The notes below the pieces were generated by a model that ran no database searches, had not been told where the DNA came from, and saw nothing but the letters and a program-made list of their open reading frames with translations. A stretch of 64,000 nucleotides of DNA from Humulus lupulus (Eukaryota; Streptophyta; Magnoliopsida; Rosales; Cannabaceae), in NCBI RefSeq assembly GCF_963169125.1, contig NC_084797.1:88321868-88385867 (forward strand), in the 5' to 3' direction. This document shows, in pieces, positions 53,524 through 64,000 of this stretch. Made by a program: the position numbers and the translations under genes. The first letter of the stretch is position 1. The number at the start of each line of letters is the position of its first letter.

Positions 53524-54698
53524 GTTGGTATCGGAGATTAGGATCATTCGGTTTGGCCTATCCTTTTTTTTTTATTCTTTCATTTGTGTTTCTATTCTAT
53601 TCGTATTTCAATTTTAGGGTTTCTGAAATAAAAATAAAAAAATTAATATTCATCATCTAGTCGTGTTTGAGTTCTTTGTCCTTGTTTATTTTTTTTTCTT
53701 GTGAAATCCGAAACTACTATAGTTACTTTCCCTATTTCAATTGTTTCCTTGTTCAATCATTCCCTTATTTCCAAAGTTTCCATTATTTCTTTGTGAAAAC
53801 CCTTGAAATCTGAAACTAGTTGATATTGCTAAGTCCGAATCTGTTTTCTTTTTATTTCAATTCAAGTTCGAATCTATTTGTTGTCAAATTCATTTGTTTT
53901 CCCTTGTTTCAATTGTTTCTTGATGAAATCTGAAATTACTCTAGTGCCACGGATTGATTGTGTTATTTTCTTTACTAGTTGAGAAATCTGAGATTGTTTT
54001 GGTGCCACGGATTGGTTCTCTATTATTGGTTTTGGGAAATATTGGTTCTCTGTTATTGGGCGTGTACCACAGATTGTTTTGGGAAATATTGTTATTGGTA
54101 GCGGTTTTCACAGATGGGTTTTCATGTTATTGGGAGTGTTGTTGAATCATAGATGGGTTTGTTCTTGAATCTGTTTTAGTAACACAAATTGCTTGGTTTT
54201 CGGGTTAGCTCTTTGTTCTTGAAGACAGAAAAGAAAGAAGAAGAAAAAACCAAGAGGATCCGAGACTAAAAAAAAAAAAAAAAGAGTCTGGAAACCCTTC
54301 TTAAAATTTTTTGTTCTATTCTTGTTCCCCATAGTCTAGAGGCCCTTTTGCCAAAACCCCACACAAGTGTTCCAAAAATCACCATTTTTCGCCACTTTTT
54401 CATCGGTTTTCGTTTAATTTGTTTGGTAGAATTGGCTGCTTGAACCTCCATATCACCGTTTCATTAGTTTTCAAAGAGCTTAAAGAAGAAAATAGAGTGG
54501 AAAAAGGCAGAGGTGTGAGCTTATTTGAGGGTAAAAGCCATCATTGAGTGCAAACACGAGTGTACTTGAGTGACCATTTTCTTTGAGTGAAACACGTGAG
54601 GGAGTGTGGTGAGGTCTTTTTTTTTCTAACCTTATTTTTTGCAGATTTTCAATCATGTCACAAAATATAGAAAGAAATGCAGGCAATGACACTCCACC
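52818..54698 (+). mobile_element. 5' part of a C-family element (I), cut by element E
   Basis: LTR 52818-53523, primer site 53526-53536 (TGGTATCGGAG, one change from the usual site), T-rich leader 53537-54654 and the first 44 bases of gag (ATG 54655, MSQNIERNAGND). Element E starts at 54699. The rest of I should lie beyond the right end of the window, after E. Confidence 0.88.
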
Positions 54699-55179
54699 TG
54701 TAGTGACCCACTAATCTAGACTAATTGGACCATTATCGAAACTATACATAAAACTTACATTTTTACAAAAATACCATAATTTATTGAGTAACTTGAAAAA
54801 TAAGAGTTATTTACAAAGAAACAGAATACTAAGAAGGATTATGGGATCCCATTGTTTTTAAAACAAAACATGATTTAAAATAAAAGACATTACATAATAA
54901 TGCGGAAAATACACATAAAAACCATAAAAACATAAAAGGAGACTATATCCTCGAATCGAATAACGCTCGGCCCCTTGACTCCATTCATCATCGATACACA
55001 TTCTCCAAGCGTCACGAATCTTTCCGCCTCTAAACTTATTTTCCTGCACATAAACAGAAAGGAGTGAGCCTAATGCCCAGCAAGGAAAAATCTAACACAA
55101 AATCATATAAATTCATAAGAAAACATAAAGACTTAACATAACACATATAACATACACTTATTATAATGGCCATTATTAC

Positions 55180-55300
55180 TTGGGGTCCCATAGACTAAAC
55201 AAGCTTATGCCCATGAGATTAGTGGGGTCCTACCAGCTAAATAGGCTTATGCCCACAATCTTTTTGGGGTCTTGTTAGTCAAATAGGGCATAAGCCCAAG
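55180..55300 (-). repeat. Three tandem units in the E LTR
   Basis: On the plus strand 'tggggtc...aaataggcttatgccca' occurs three times (starting near 55180, 55222 and 55264), the last with the inverted variant 'gggcataagccca'. Same arrangement as 23645-23760 in E'. Confidence 0.75.
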
Positions 55301-56050
55301 CCTACAACATACACATCAATAACATATTCATAACAAAACATAACACATTAATAACATAAAGCATATAGATAACACAAGCACATAACATATTAATTCTAGC
55401 CTATTTTCCTTACCAAAGTTACCGAGATTATGGACTGAGTTGGGATTGTTGGAACACTCCTAAAACCATAAGAAAGAGTAAGTCTAAAGAAAGGAGATGA
55501 AATGAAAGAGATGGAAAGACTAAACCATAGAAAACATACTTACCGACTTATATGCTTAAAAGCTTGGATTCCCTAACCAAAATAAGAATAAGGTTAGGGG
55601 ACTGAGTAGAAGGTTTTGAGAAAGGAAATATCATAAAAATACAAAAAAGAACTAGAGTTTTGGGTTTACCTCAAAGATTGCAAGATCAATCTAACATCCG
55701 CCAAAATACTATAGCACTCACTTCCCAAAGTGTTTGATAAGCTTATGATGTTTAAGCTTATAGTTTTTCCCCAAACCAAGTGTTTACACTCTCACACTCA
55801 CTTAACACTAGCAGCCTCTGAACTTAGAGCAAATGGTGAATAATGGCTGGGTACTAGGTCCTATTTATAGAGTTTGGGAATGAAAATATCTTGATTTTAC
55901 TTGAATAAAAATAATGGCTTTTTAAGTGAAAATCATTTGAATAATCGTTCAGCAGAGGCTGAAGACTCGTTCAAAAGATGCTGGACTGTTGAAGAGTTTG
56001 AATGGCTGAAGGGAAAAGAATTCAAAAGTATTTGAATTCATGCTGGTGGA

Positions 56051-56085
56051 GGCGATATATCGCCCCCTATAGGCGATATATCGCC
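56051..56085. repeat. Paired GGCGATATATCGCC palindromes in the E LTR
   Basis: Two perfect 14-bp palindromes at 56051-56064 and 56072-56085, 21 bp apart (two helix turns). Related half-sites follow near 56145-56175. They lie about 190 bp upstream of the TATA box. Repeated in the other LTR at 63802-63836. Confidence 0.9.
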
Positions 56086-56614
56086 TGGACCTTTGTTCCC
56101 GAGGCGACCGTGCATCGATTCTTGTTTTCCGTATCTACGTGCTGCGACATATCGCCCCTTATAGTTGCGATATATCAGCATACGCTGAATATTTAAACAC
56201 GAATTTACACATTTTTAGCTAAGTTTGAATGGATTAAACAGCCTTGACTAAGCCCTCAACGTACTCAAGGCTGCTGACTGACCCTATAACATTCAAATTT
56301 TACCCTTATTTAATTTAATCCTCAAAAATACTTAATCCTTAATTACCATTCATAACATGTGCTTAAAATCCTATTGGTTGATGTCTAAACCTTATAATAT
56401 AATAATATAATCCTTAATATCAATCACATTAATCAAACCTTACGTTATACTTAATATTCTTAAACTATAGGTTAAACTTAGAAAATCTATAAGTACTACT
56501 ATGAGTGTCCAAATAACTCCCGGTCTGAACCAAAAATCCAAAGTAACAATGATAACACTAAACATACTATAATACTACTAAACAATTAGCTAAGTAAAGT
56601 TCTTGGACTCTACA

Positions 56615-56627
56615 ATTCTCCCCTACT
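56615..56627 (-). other. Polypurine tract of element E
   Basis: Minus strand AGTAGGGGAGAAT directly before the 3' LTR, about 20 bases after the gag-pol stop. Confidence 0.82.
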
Positions 56628-56650
56628 AAAAAGAATTTCGTCCTCGAAAT

Positions 56651-59600
56651 TTACTTACCAAATAACTCCGGATACCGGCTCTGCATGTCCTCTTCCAACT
56701 CCCACGTTGCCTCGCGTTCAGAACTATTGCTCCATAGGACTTTAACTATAGGAAAGCTCTTGGACCATAACTGCTTCATCCCCCTATCTAGGATGCTAAC
56801 CGGTCGTTCCTCGTAACTTAAGTCTTTCTGGAGCGCTATGGTGTCGTACTTGAGGACGTGAGATGGGTCTGACACATACTTGCGTAACATCGAGATGTGG
56901 AAGACGTTGTGACTATCGGCTAGTGCTGGCGGTAGGGCTAGTCTATACGCAACTGGTCCCACTTTGTCCAATATCTCAAAAGGACCTAAGAATCGGGGAC
57001 TGAGCTTGCCTTTCTTCCCGAACCGCTTGACACCCTTCATAGGAGATATCTTTAGGAAGACTTGATCTCCAACTTGGAACTCCACATTGCGTCGCTTGGT
57101 ATCTGCATAGCTTTTCTGTCGACTTTGAGCAGCAAGCATACGCTGTCTAATAAGCGTTACTGCTTCTTGAGCTTGCCTAACAGCTTCGGGCCCTAGAAGC
57201 TGCCTTTCTCCTACCTCGTCCCAGTGCAACGGTGATCGGCACCTTCTTCCATATAGCAACTCATAAGGTGCCATCTCGATCGTCGACTGGTAGCTGTTGT
57301 TGTACGAGAACTCGATCAGCGGTAAGTACTTGTTCCACGATCCTCCGAAGTCAAGTACACATGCGCGTAGCATATCCTCTAAAATCTGAATCGTACGCTC
57401 TGACTGCCCACCTGTCTGAGGATGGAAAGATGTACTAAGACTTAACTTAGTACCCATGGCTTGCTGTAAGCTTCTCCAAAATCTTGACGTAAACACTGAT
57501 CCTCTATCTGATACTATCGTCTTGGGGATTCCATGCAATCGTACAATCTCTTGGATGTAGATGTCTGCATATTGGTCTGCCGTATAAGAAGTCTTAACAG
57601 GCAGAAAATGAGCCGACTTGGTTAGTCTATCTATGACTATCCAAGCAGAATCATGCTGCTTATTTGTCTTTGGCAGACCCGTCACGATGTCCATGGCTAT
57701 ATCGTCCCACTTCCACTCCGGTATGCTAAGCGGTTGCAATAATCCTGCAGTTCGCTGATGCTCCGCCTTCACTTGCTGGCATACCAGACACTTAGATACA
57801 TACTCCGCTATGTCCTTCTTCATCCCTGGCCACCAATAGACTGCCTTGATGTCATGAGTCATCTTGGTAGACCCTGGATGAACCGAGTATGGGGTGTTGT
57901 GCGCTTCTTCTAGGATCGTCTTCTTAATACTTTGATCGTCTGGCACGCATACCCGATCCTTATATCTCAATAAACCTTGACTGGATATTGAGAAATCTGT
58001 AGTCTTGCCTTCTCTGACTGCATCCATGTGCGTTGCTAGCGAATCATCATGTCTCTGACCATTTTGTATGTCTTCTAGCAGATTCGATTGGATAGACAAG
58101 TTAGCCAGCTTGCCTACAACCACTTCTATTCCGGCACTGATAAGCTCCTGCTGTAGTGGCTTTTCTATTCCGGATAAGGCTGCTAAGTTCCCATAACTTT
58201 TTCGGCTAAGTGCATCGGCAACTACGTTTGCCTTCCCCGGGTGGTATAGGATTTCGCAGTCGTAATCCTTTACTAACTCTAACCACCTGCGCTGCCTCAT
58301 GTTAAGCTCCTTCTGAGTAAAGAAGTATTTTAAACTTTTGTGGTCCGTATAAATCTCGCACCGTTCTCCGTAAAGATAATGGCGCCAGATTTTTAACGCA
58401 AAGACCACCGCTGCCAACTCCATATCGTGAGTTGGATAGCGTTGTTCATACTCCTTTAACTGACGTGAGGCGTAGGCTATCACCTTGTCATTTTGCATCA
58501 GTACGCATCCCAATCCTAACTTTGATGCATCACAGTAGACAACGAACTTGTCGTTGGGTGTTGGGACACTAAGTACTGGGGTTGAGCAAAGCTTATCCTT
58601 AAGCAACTGGAAGCTTTCCTCAAACTTATCATTCCATATAAACTTTTGTTGCTTCCGGGTCAGGTTGGTGAGTGGAGTGGCTATCTTAGAAAAGCCCTCT
58701 ACAAACTTTCTATAGTAACCTGCTAGCCCTAAGAAGCTTCTTACTTCCGACGCGTTCTTTGGTCTAGGCCAATCTTTCACGGCCTCTACCTTCGATGGAT
58801 CCACAGCGACTCCGTCTTTCGATATGATGTGCCCGAGGAACGCCACTTGTGAGAGCCAAAACTCGCATTTCTTGAACTTCGCGTAGAGTTGGTGCTCCTT
58901 CAATCGCGTCAAAATTATCCTCAAGTGTTCCTCGTGCTCCACTTCATCCTTGGAGTAAATTAAAATGTCGTCGATGAACACAACGACGAATTTATCCAAG
59001 TAGTCCTTGAAGACCCTATTCATTAAGTCCATAAACGCGGCTGGCGCGTTAGTAAGACCAAAAGACATAACCAAGAACTCGTAATGTCCATAACGAGTCC
59101 TAAAGGCCGTCTTAGGAATATCTTCCCCCTTTACCTTGAGCTGATGATACCCGGACCGTAAATCGATCTTAGAGAATACAGTCGTGCCTCGGAGTTGATC
59201 AAACAAATCATCAATCCGAGGTAGCGGGTATTTGTTCTTAATTGTTACTTTATTCAGCTCACGGTAGTCTATGCACATGCGCATACTTCCGTCCTTCTTC
59301 TTCACGAATAGTACCGGAGCTCCCCATGGTGAATGGCTTGGCCTAATGAAACCCAAGTCTAGGAGTTCTTGTAGCTGCGTCTTTAACTCCTTGAGTTCCG
59401 TAGGTGGCATCTGGTATGGTGCCTTAGAGATAGGCTCGGTGCCCGGTACTAATTCTATCGTGAAGTCTATTTCTCTAGTTGGCGGCAATCCTGGCAAGTC
59501 ATCGGGAAATACTTCTGGAAATTCTTGTATGACTCGAACATCTCCAACTTTGAGTGATGTCTCCTTCTCCACATTCGTGATGTTGGCTAAGAATGCTTGA

Positions 59601-61291
59601 CATCCTTTCTCCATCATTCTCTGAGCTTTGAGAGATGATACTAACGGGGTGCGTAGTCCTGAAGCTTGTCCCATGAAGCACAGTTTCTGGCCGTCAGGAG
59701 TCTCGAACATCACCTTCTTGCGTCTGCAGTCGATCGTTGCGCCATGCCGTGCTAGCCAATCCATGCCTAGTATGACGTCGAAGTCTTTGATCACCAGCTC
59801 TATCAGGTCTCCTTCTAGTTCCTTGTCCTCAATCTTGATTGGTACGCCTCGTACAATTCGTGATGATAGAACTACTTTGCCCGAAGGCAACTCGGTTGCA
59901 AACCTAGTTCTAAATCTTTCACTAGGTTTGTCTAGTTTATCTATCATTCCTAACAAAATATACGAATGAGTGGCTCCCAAATCAAATAATACATGACATA
60001 ATTTATTGAGGATGGAAACCTGACCTGTGACCACCTTGTTGCTAGCATCCGCCTCTCCTTGGGTTAAAGCAAAAACCCGAGCAGGAACCATCTTTTCGTC
60101 CTTCTTTCCTTCCGGCTTTTGCTGAGGACAATCTTTCTTGCGATGCCCCTCTTGACCACAATTGAAACACTCCTTGGTGTTGGCACGGCTTTCTCCGGGG
60201 TGCTTCTTCTGACATTTGGCACAGGACGGGTATTCCATGTAGTTTGACTTATTTCCCCCATTATTTGGTCGTGCCCTTTTATTGTTGTCGGCTTGCTTGT
60301 TGTCAGGATGCCTTCTCTTCTGTCCGTTACCGTTGTTGTTGAACTGACTGTTGATGGACTGATTGTTGTTCCGACTGGCCTGAGGTTGGCTCTGCTGTCT
60401 AGGTTCCGGCTTGCTGGCTTCTTCTTTGCTCACGTTGGCTTGCAACCTTTCTACTTCAATTGCCATCTCAAGAACGTCGGCATATGAAGTGTTTCCCGGG
60501 TTTTCTAGTTTAACCCCCATCTCGATCTTCGGGCGAAGTCCTCTAACAAACTTGTTCACCCTTAGATAGTCGGTTGGAACCAACTCTGCTGCGAACTTCG
60601 CTAAGCGATCGAACTGACGAGCATATTCTGCCACTGTTAAGTTCCCTTGCTTCAGATTGGTGAACTCCTCAACTCTCGTAGCAAGCACTGCTGAATTGTA
60701 GTACTTCTTGTGGAAGAGCTCCACAAATCGGGTCCACGTCATAGTGGCAACATCGTGGGATTGCTGGACCAAATCCCACCATATCTTGGCATCTTTCTTG
60801 AGTAAAGATGAGACGCAGGATATACGGTCAGCATTATTGAGGTTCATGTGGGCTAGGATCGGCTCCACATTCCTTAGCCATTCTTCTGCTTCAAAGGGGT
60901 CCGTAGTCCCTTCGAAGTTCGGAGCGTGCTGCTTGCGGAACCTTTCGTACACTGGCTCCATGTGCTGTACAGGATAAGGAGCGTAGTTCGTCATAGGCCA
61001 TCCCCCATACGGACCAACTTGTTGGGGTGCTGGGGCCATTGGCTGTGGCTGCGGCTGCGGCTGTGGCGGAGGCTGAGGCTGAGATTGAGCCTGTTGGCGT
61101 TGTTGTTGCAGAAGTTCCTCGACTTTCTGTCGTAGTCTGGCAATCTCTGCAGTGTTGTCAGCTGGCTGTGCCGGTGCGTTGCAGCAAGCAGTAACACGCA
61201 CTCTCCTTCGGCGAACGGTAGGGACCGCATTGGTCGCTGGAACATCGCTGGAGGCGTTTCCTTTGGTGCGAGCAGATCTTCGGAGAGACAT
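56651..61291 (-). CDS. Gag-pol polyprotein of Tekay element E, 1546 codons, uninterrupted
   Basis: ATG 61291 ([16 protein letters not shown]). A Pro/Gln-rich stretch (~75-110), gag core ([34 protein letters not shown]; ~113-260), zinc knuckle [14 protein letters not shown] (~375), protease with [11 protein letters not shown] (D437), RT with [14 protein letters not shown] and the catalytic [11 protein letters not shown] (~772), RNase H ([48 protein letters not shown]), integrase zinc domain ([13 protein letters not shown] ... CLVCQQVK; ~1130-1174), core ([30 protein letters not shown]), and a chromodomain-like tail ([19 protein letters not shown]). All parts are present. Odd residue: protease Leu in place of Ser/Thr after the catalytic Asp. 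Confidence 0.95.
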   Translation of the reverse strand: MSLRRSARTKGNASSDVPATNAVPTVRRRRVRVTACCNAPAQPADNTAEIARLRQKVEELLQQQRQQAQSQPQPPPQPQPQPQPMAPAPQQVGPYGGWPMTNYAPYPVQHMEPVYERFRKQHAPNFEGTTDPFEAEEWLRNVEPILAHMNLNNADRISCVSSLLKKDAKIWWDLVQQSHDVATMTWTRFVELFHKKYYNSAVLATRVEEFTNLKQGNLTVAEYARQFDRLAKFAAELVPTDYLRVNKFVRGLRPKIEMGVKLENPGNTSYADVLEMAIEVERLQANVSKEEASKPEPRQQSQPQASRNNNQSINSQFNNNGNGQKRRHPDNKQADNNKRARPNNGGNKSNYMEYPSCAKCQKKHPGESRANTKECFNCGQEGHRKKDCPQQKPEGKKDEKMVPARVFALTQGEADASNKVVTGQVSILNKLCHVLFDLGATHSYILLGMIDKLDKPSERFRTRFATELPSGKVVLSSRIVRGVPIKIEDKELEGDLIELVIKDFDVILGMDWLARHGATIDCRRKKVMFETPDGQKLCFMGQASGLRTPLVSSLKAQRMMEKGCQAFLANITNVEKETSLKVGDVRVIQEFPEVFPDDLPGLPPTREIDFTIELVPGTEPISKAPYQMPPTELKELKTQLQELLDLGFIRPSHSPWGAPVLFVKKKDGSMRMCIDYRELNKVTIKNKYPLPRIDDLFDQLRGTTVFSKIDLRSGYHQLKVKGEDIPKTAFRTRYGHYEFLVMSFGLTNAPAAFMDLMNRVFKDYLDKFVVVFIDDILIYSKDEVEHEEHLRIILTRLKEHQLYAKFKKCEFWLSQVAFLGHIISKDGVAVDPSKVEAVKDWPRPKNASEVRSFLGLAGYYRKFVEGFSKIATPLTNLTRKQQKFIWNDKFEESFQLLKDKLCSTPVLSVPTPNDKFVVYCDASKLGLGCVLMQNDKVIAYASRQLKEYEQRYPTHDMELAAVVFALKIWRHYLYGERCEIYTDHKSLKYFFTQKELNMRQRRWLELVKDYDCEILYHPGKANVVADALSRKSYGNLAALSGIEKPLQQELISAGIEVVVGKLANLSIQSNLLEDIQNGQRHDDSLATHMDAVREGKTTDFSISSQGLLRYKDRVCVPDDQSIKKTILEEAHNTPYSVHPGSTKMTHDIKAVYWWPGMKKDIAEYVSKCLVCQQVKAEHQRTAGLLQPLSIPEWKWDDIAMDIVTGLPKTNKQHDSAWIVIDRLTKSAHFLPVKTSYTADQYADIYIQEIVRLHGIPKTIVSDRGSVFTSRFWRSLQQAMGTKLSLSTSFHPQTGGQSERTIQILEDMLRACVLDFGGSWNKYLPLIEFSYNNSYQSTIEMAPYELLYGRRCRSPLHWDEVGERQLLGPEAVRQAQEAVTLIRQRMLAAQSRQKSYADTKRRNVEFQVGDQVFLKISPMKGVKRFGKKGKLSPRFLGPFEILDKVGPVAYRLALPPALADSHNVFHISMLRKYVSDPSHVLKYDTIALQKDLSYEERPVSILDRGMKQLWSKSFPIVKVLWSNSSEREATWELEEDMQSRYPELFGK

Positions 61292-61816
61292 CGTAGCAGA
61301 GTTCTAACAGTTGAAAGAAACATGTTAGAACTTTTCCTAATAGGCTCTAAGGCAAAAACTTATTCTAAACAAACATATCTCGGACCTATTTATTATGACT
61401 TCTTATGAAAAATTATATAGGTCTTTATTTATTATTAGAGCGGGTTTCTATACTTAGAAAAACAAGTCATCTTTATTTTCTAAGTGTGTTTCTAATAATC
61501 CTATATGACTTAATTCTCAGGCTCGAAACTTATCTTTGTTCCAAAGTTAACCATATTGAGGGAGGGCTGGGATCAGTAAAATCGTTCCCACTACTAAGGC
61601 CCCCTAACTCTCAATAAGGAAACCAGGTTCATTGATTTGTATCCACCCTCACCGAACTCAGTCATTATTCATTTTATTTATTATTTATTATGATTGTGAA
61701 AAAAAAGAATCAAACTTACACATGATATTCAAATAGCATGTTTATTCATTTGGAAAACAATTTCACTTATTACAATCATAACATAAAAGTAAATAAAACA
61801 AATAAAAACTACTAAT
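61292..61816 (-). other. Spacer between the accessory ORF and gag of element E
   Basis: About 525 bp of AT-rich leader. No frame, promoter or repeat that I can support. Confidence 0.6.
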
Positions 61817-62332
61817 CTAAAAATCGGGATCTTCTACATCCGATCCGTCATCTAACATATCATCATCTATTGCCTCATAGTCATCATTATCATGAGCATC
61901 AAAATGCCCTCTAGGAAGGTTTGTGAGAATCCTATTCTTTTGCTCATTGGTGAATTGAAATTCAAATTTTGCGGTGAACCTAACTAAGAGGAAATAGTAT
62001 CTCATTGTTAATGGTGATTCATCCTCATCATTCATTTCTTCCCATATTTCTTCTAAGGCTGCTATTACAGGATGGAAATCTTTAAACAACCTAATCACTA
62101 ATACATATTGTTCCGTTGATCTTAGCATTATTTGTTTATCCTCTTGAAGGCCACCTATCGCTTGGTGAAACAAAAGCAACCTTCGAGTAATCCTTTCTAG
62201 GGCTCCTACGGTGTTTCTTGGCTCCCTTATTCTTTTTAAGGCCTTAATGGCTCGGATATCTTGGTAGGTTAAAGCTCCATTCTTTTTTTTTTTTTTAACT
62301 GAAACATAAACACTAAAGTTAGCTATATACAT
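61817..62332 (-). CDS. Unrecognised 171-codon ORF upstream of gag in element E
   Basis: Sense orientation, between primer site and gag. ATG 62332 is followed by VYVSVKKKKKNGALTYQDI; the five Lys come from a run of 14 A. The body looks helical (RAIKALKRIREPRNTVGAL, ERITRRLLLFHQAIGGLQ, FKDFHPVIAALEEIWEEM, TMRYYFLLVRFTAKFEFQF), and the tail is strongly acidic (DDDMLDDGSDVEDPDF). No signal peptide, membrane segment, zinc motif or known domain is seen. The leader of F2 (43755-44072) has no such ORF. It could be an accessory gene like the extra ORFs of Ogre elements, a captured host fragment, or chance; the length and amino-acid composition favour a real protein. Confidence 0.5.
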   Translation of the reverse strand: MYIANFSVYVSVKKKKKNGALTYQDIRAIKALKRIREPRNTVGALERITRRLLLFHQAIGGLQEDKQIMLRSTEQYVLVIRLFKDFHPVIAALEEIWEEMNDEDESPLTMRYYFLLVRFTAKFEFQFTNEQKNRILTNLPRGHFDAHDNDDYEAIDDDMLDDGSDVEDPDF

Positions 62333-62435
62333 AAGTAAAGTAACTTGTAACTTGTAACTTAAACACTTACTTGGCGGTTTGATTCGGAGCTTTGAGCATG
62401 TGTATCGAGGAGAACTTCATGCGAAGGAACCGTTT

Positions 62436-62447
62436 GCTCTGATACCA
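62436..62447 (-). other. Primer binding site of element E
   Basis: Minus strand TGGTATCAGAGC, two bases after the LTR end at 62450; a full match to the iMet-type primer site. Confidence 0.9.
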
Positions 62448-62449
62448 AC

Positions 62450-64000
62450 TGTAGTGACCCACTAATCTAGACTAATTGGACCATTATCGAAACTATACAT
62501 AAAACTTACATTTTTACAAAAATACCATAATTTATTGAGTAACTTGAAAAATAAGAGTTATTTACAAAGAAACAGAATACTAAGAAGGATTATGGGATCC
62601 CATTGTTTTTAAAACAAAACATGATTTAAAATAAAAGACATTACATAATAATGCGGAAAATACACATAAAAACCATAAAAACATAAAAGGAGACTATATC
62701 CTCGAATCGAATAACGCTCGGCCCCTTGACTCCATTCATCATCGATACACATTCTCCAAGCGTCACGAATCTTTCCGCCTCTAAACTTATTTTCCTGCAC
62801 ATAAACAGAAAGGAGTGAGCCTAATGCCCAGCAAGGAAAAATCTAACACAAAATCATATAAATTCATAAGAAAACATAAAGACTTAACATAACACATATA
62901 ACATACACTTATTATAATGGCCATTATTACTTGGGGTCCCATAGACTAAACAAGCTTATGCCCATGAGATTAGTGGGGTCCTACCAGCTAAATAGGCTTA
63001 TGCCCACAATCTTTTTGGGGTCTTGTTAGTCAAATAGGGCATAAGCCCAAGCCTACAACATACACATCAATAACATATTCATAACAAAACATAACACATT
63101 AATAACATAAAGCATATAGATAACACAAGCACATAACATATTAATTCTAGCCTATTTTCCTTACCAAAGTTACCGAGATTATGGACTGAGTTGGGATTGT
63201 TGGAACAATCCTAAAACCATAAGAAAGAGTAAGTCTAAAGAAAGGAGATGAAATGAAAGAGATGGAAAGACTAAACCATAGAAAACATACTTACCGACTT
63301 ATATGCTTAAAAGCTTGGATTCCCTAACCAAAATAAGAATAAGGTTAGGGGACTGAGTAGAAGGTTTTGAGAAAGGAAATATCATAAAAATACAGAAAAG
63401 AACTAGAGTTTTGGGTTTACCTCAAAGATTGCAAGATCAATCTAACATCCGCCGAAATACTATTGCACTCACTTCCCAAAGTGTTTGATAAGCTTATGAT
63501 GTTTAAGCTTATAGTTTTTCCCCAAACCAAGTGTTTACACTCTCTCACTCACTTAACACTAGCAGCCTCTGAACTTAGAGCAAATGGTGAATAATGGCTG
63601 GGTACTAGGTCCTATTTATAGAGTTTGGGAATGAAAATATCTTGATTTTACTTGAATAAAAATAATGGCTTTTTAAGTGAAAATCATTTGAATAATCGTT
63701 CAGCAGAGGCTGAAGACTCGTTCAAAAGATGCTGGACTGTTGAAGAGTTTGAATGGCTGAAGGGAAAAGAATTCAAAAGTATTTGAATTCATGCTGGTGG
63801 AGGCGATATATCGCCCCCTATAGGCGATATATCGCCTGGACCTTTGTTCCCGAGGCGACCGTGCATCGATTCTTGTTTTCCGTATCTACGTGCTGCGACA
63901 TATCGCCCCTTATAGTTGCGATATATCAGCATACGCTGAATATTTAAACACGAATTTACACATTTTTAGCTAAGTTTGAATGGATTAAACAGCCTTGACT
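62450..64000 (-). repeat. 5' LTR of element E (partial, runs off the window)
   Basis: Matches 54699-56249 with a constant offset of 7751 and five substitutions. Contains the TATA box (63620-63613), the palindromes (63802-63836) and the tandem units. About 365 bp should lie beyond the window. Confidence 0.93.

Larger units (their letters stand above)
54699..56614 (-). repeat. 3' LTR of element E
   Basis: 1916 bp, on the plus strand TGTAGTGACCC ... GGACTCTACA, with 5-bp inverted ends TGTAG/CTACA. Minus-strand TATAAATA at 55869-55862; two perfect palindromes at 56051-56085; three tandem units at 55180-55300. Confidence 0.93.
54699..64000 (-). mobile_element. Young Tekay-type Ty3/gypsy element E (5' LTR runs off the window)
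   Basis: Minus strand. 5' LTR from the window edge to 62450, iMet primer site (62447-62436), leader with an extra ORF (62332-61817), one gag-pol frame (61291-56651), polypurine tract (56627-56615), 3' LTR (56614-54699). LTR identity is 1546 of 1551 comparable bases, without indels. Inserted in the gag start of element I; the left flank is CCACC (54694-54698), its partner is outside the window. Confidence 0.93.

Noticed and set aside
62609..62800. 63-codon ORF in the E LTR
   Set aside because: Present in both LTRs simply because they are identical; the E' LTR has only a poorly similar frame, so coding cannot be supported.

Overview
This is a stretch of plant nuclear DNA, most likely from a flowering plant and probably a eudicot, made almost entirely of nested LTR retrotransposons. 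The evidence is chromodomain, Tekay-type, CRM-like and Tat-type Ty3/gypsy elements, a Ty1/copia element, iMet-type primer sites, 5-bp target duplications and a piece of plastid rpoB. I see no intact host gene, tRNA or rRNA gene. The picture is of gene-poor heterochromatin; the species cannot be fixed from the sequence.

Layout. 1-1195: reversed 5' part of a CRM-like element ('C family'). 1196-7881: a young chromodomain Ty3 element (B) preceded by the 3' end of a second copy that shares its left LTR. 7882-17271: an old minus-strand Tat-type element (D) with an antisense accessory ORF, cut by a C-family solo LTR at 14574-15236. 17272-21907: C, a C-family element that has lost RT, RNase H and the integrase core. 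21908-26820: Tekay pol fragment (J) interrupted by a solo LTR of the E-related family (E'), which itself carries a reversed F-family solo LTR. 26821-28330: Tat gag and LTR fragment (G). 28331-36120: Ty1/copia element (H) with no 3' end. 36121-39675: F-family LTR pieces, including a solo LTR with perfect GACTG duplications. 39676-41592: unrecognised AT-rich DNA. 41593-52817: decayed Tekay element (F2), interrupted by a plastid rpoB fragment and a C-family solo LTR. 52818-54698: start of another C-family element (I). 54699-64000: young Tekay element (E), whose 5' LTR runs off the window.

Order of events. F2 came before I (I sits in F2's 3' LTR), and I before E (E sits in I's gag). LTR pairs differ by about 4% in F2 (first 345 bp), about 1.5% in B and 0.3% in E (5 of 1551 bp), which agrees with the nesting. 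Solo LTRs at 14574, 22181, 24126, 37469 and 48747 show that LTR-LTR recombination has been frequent.

Most worth following up: an unrecognised 171-codon ORF between the 5' LTR and gag of E; an LTR-encoded C-terminal pol tail in the C family; the plastid rpoB fragment placed cleanly inside F2; the shared-LTR tandem structure of B with a stop codon common to both copies; and palindromes and minisatellites inside several LTR families. Lineage names (Tekay, CRM, Tat, Angela-like) come from motif recognition by eye and were not tested with a phylogeny.
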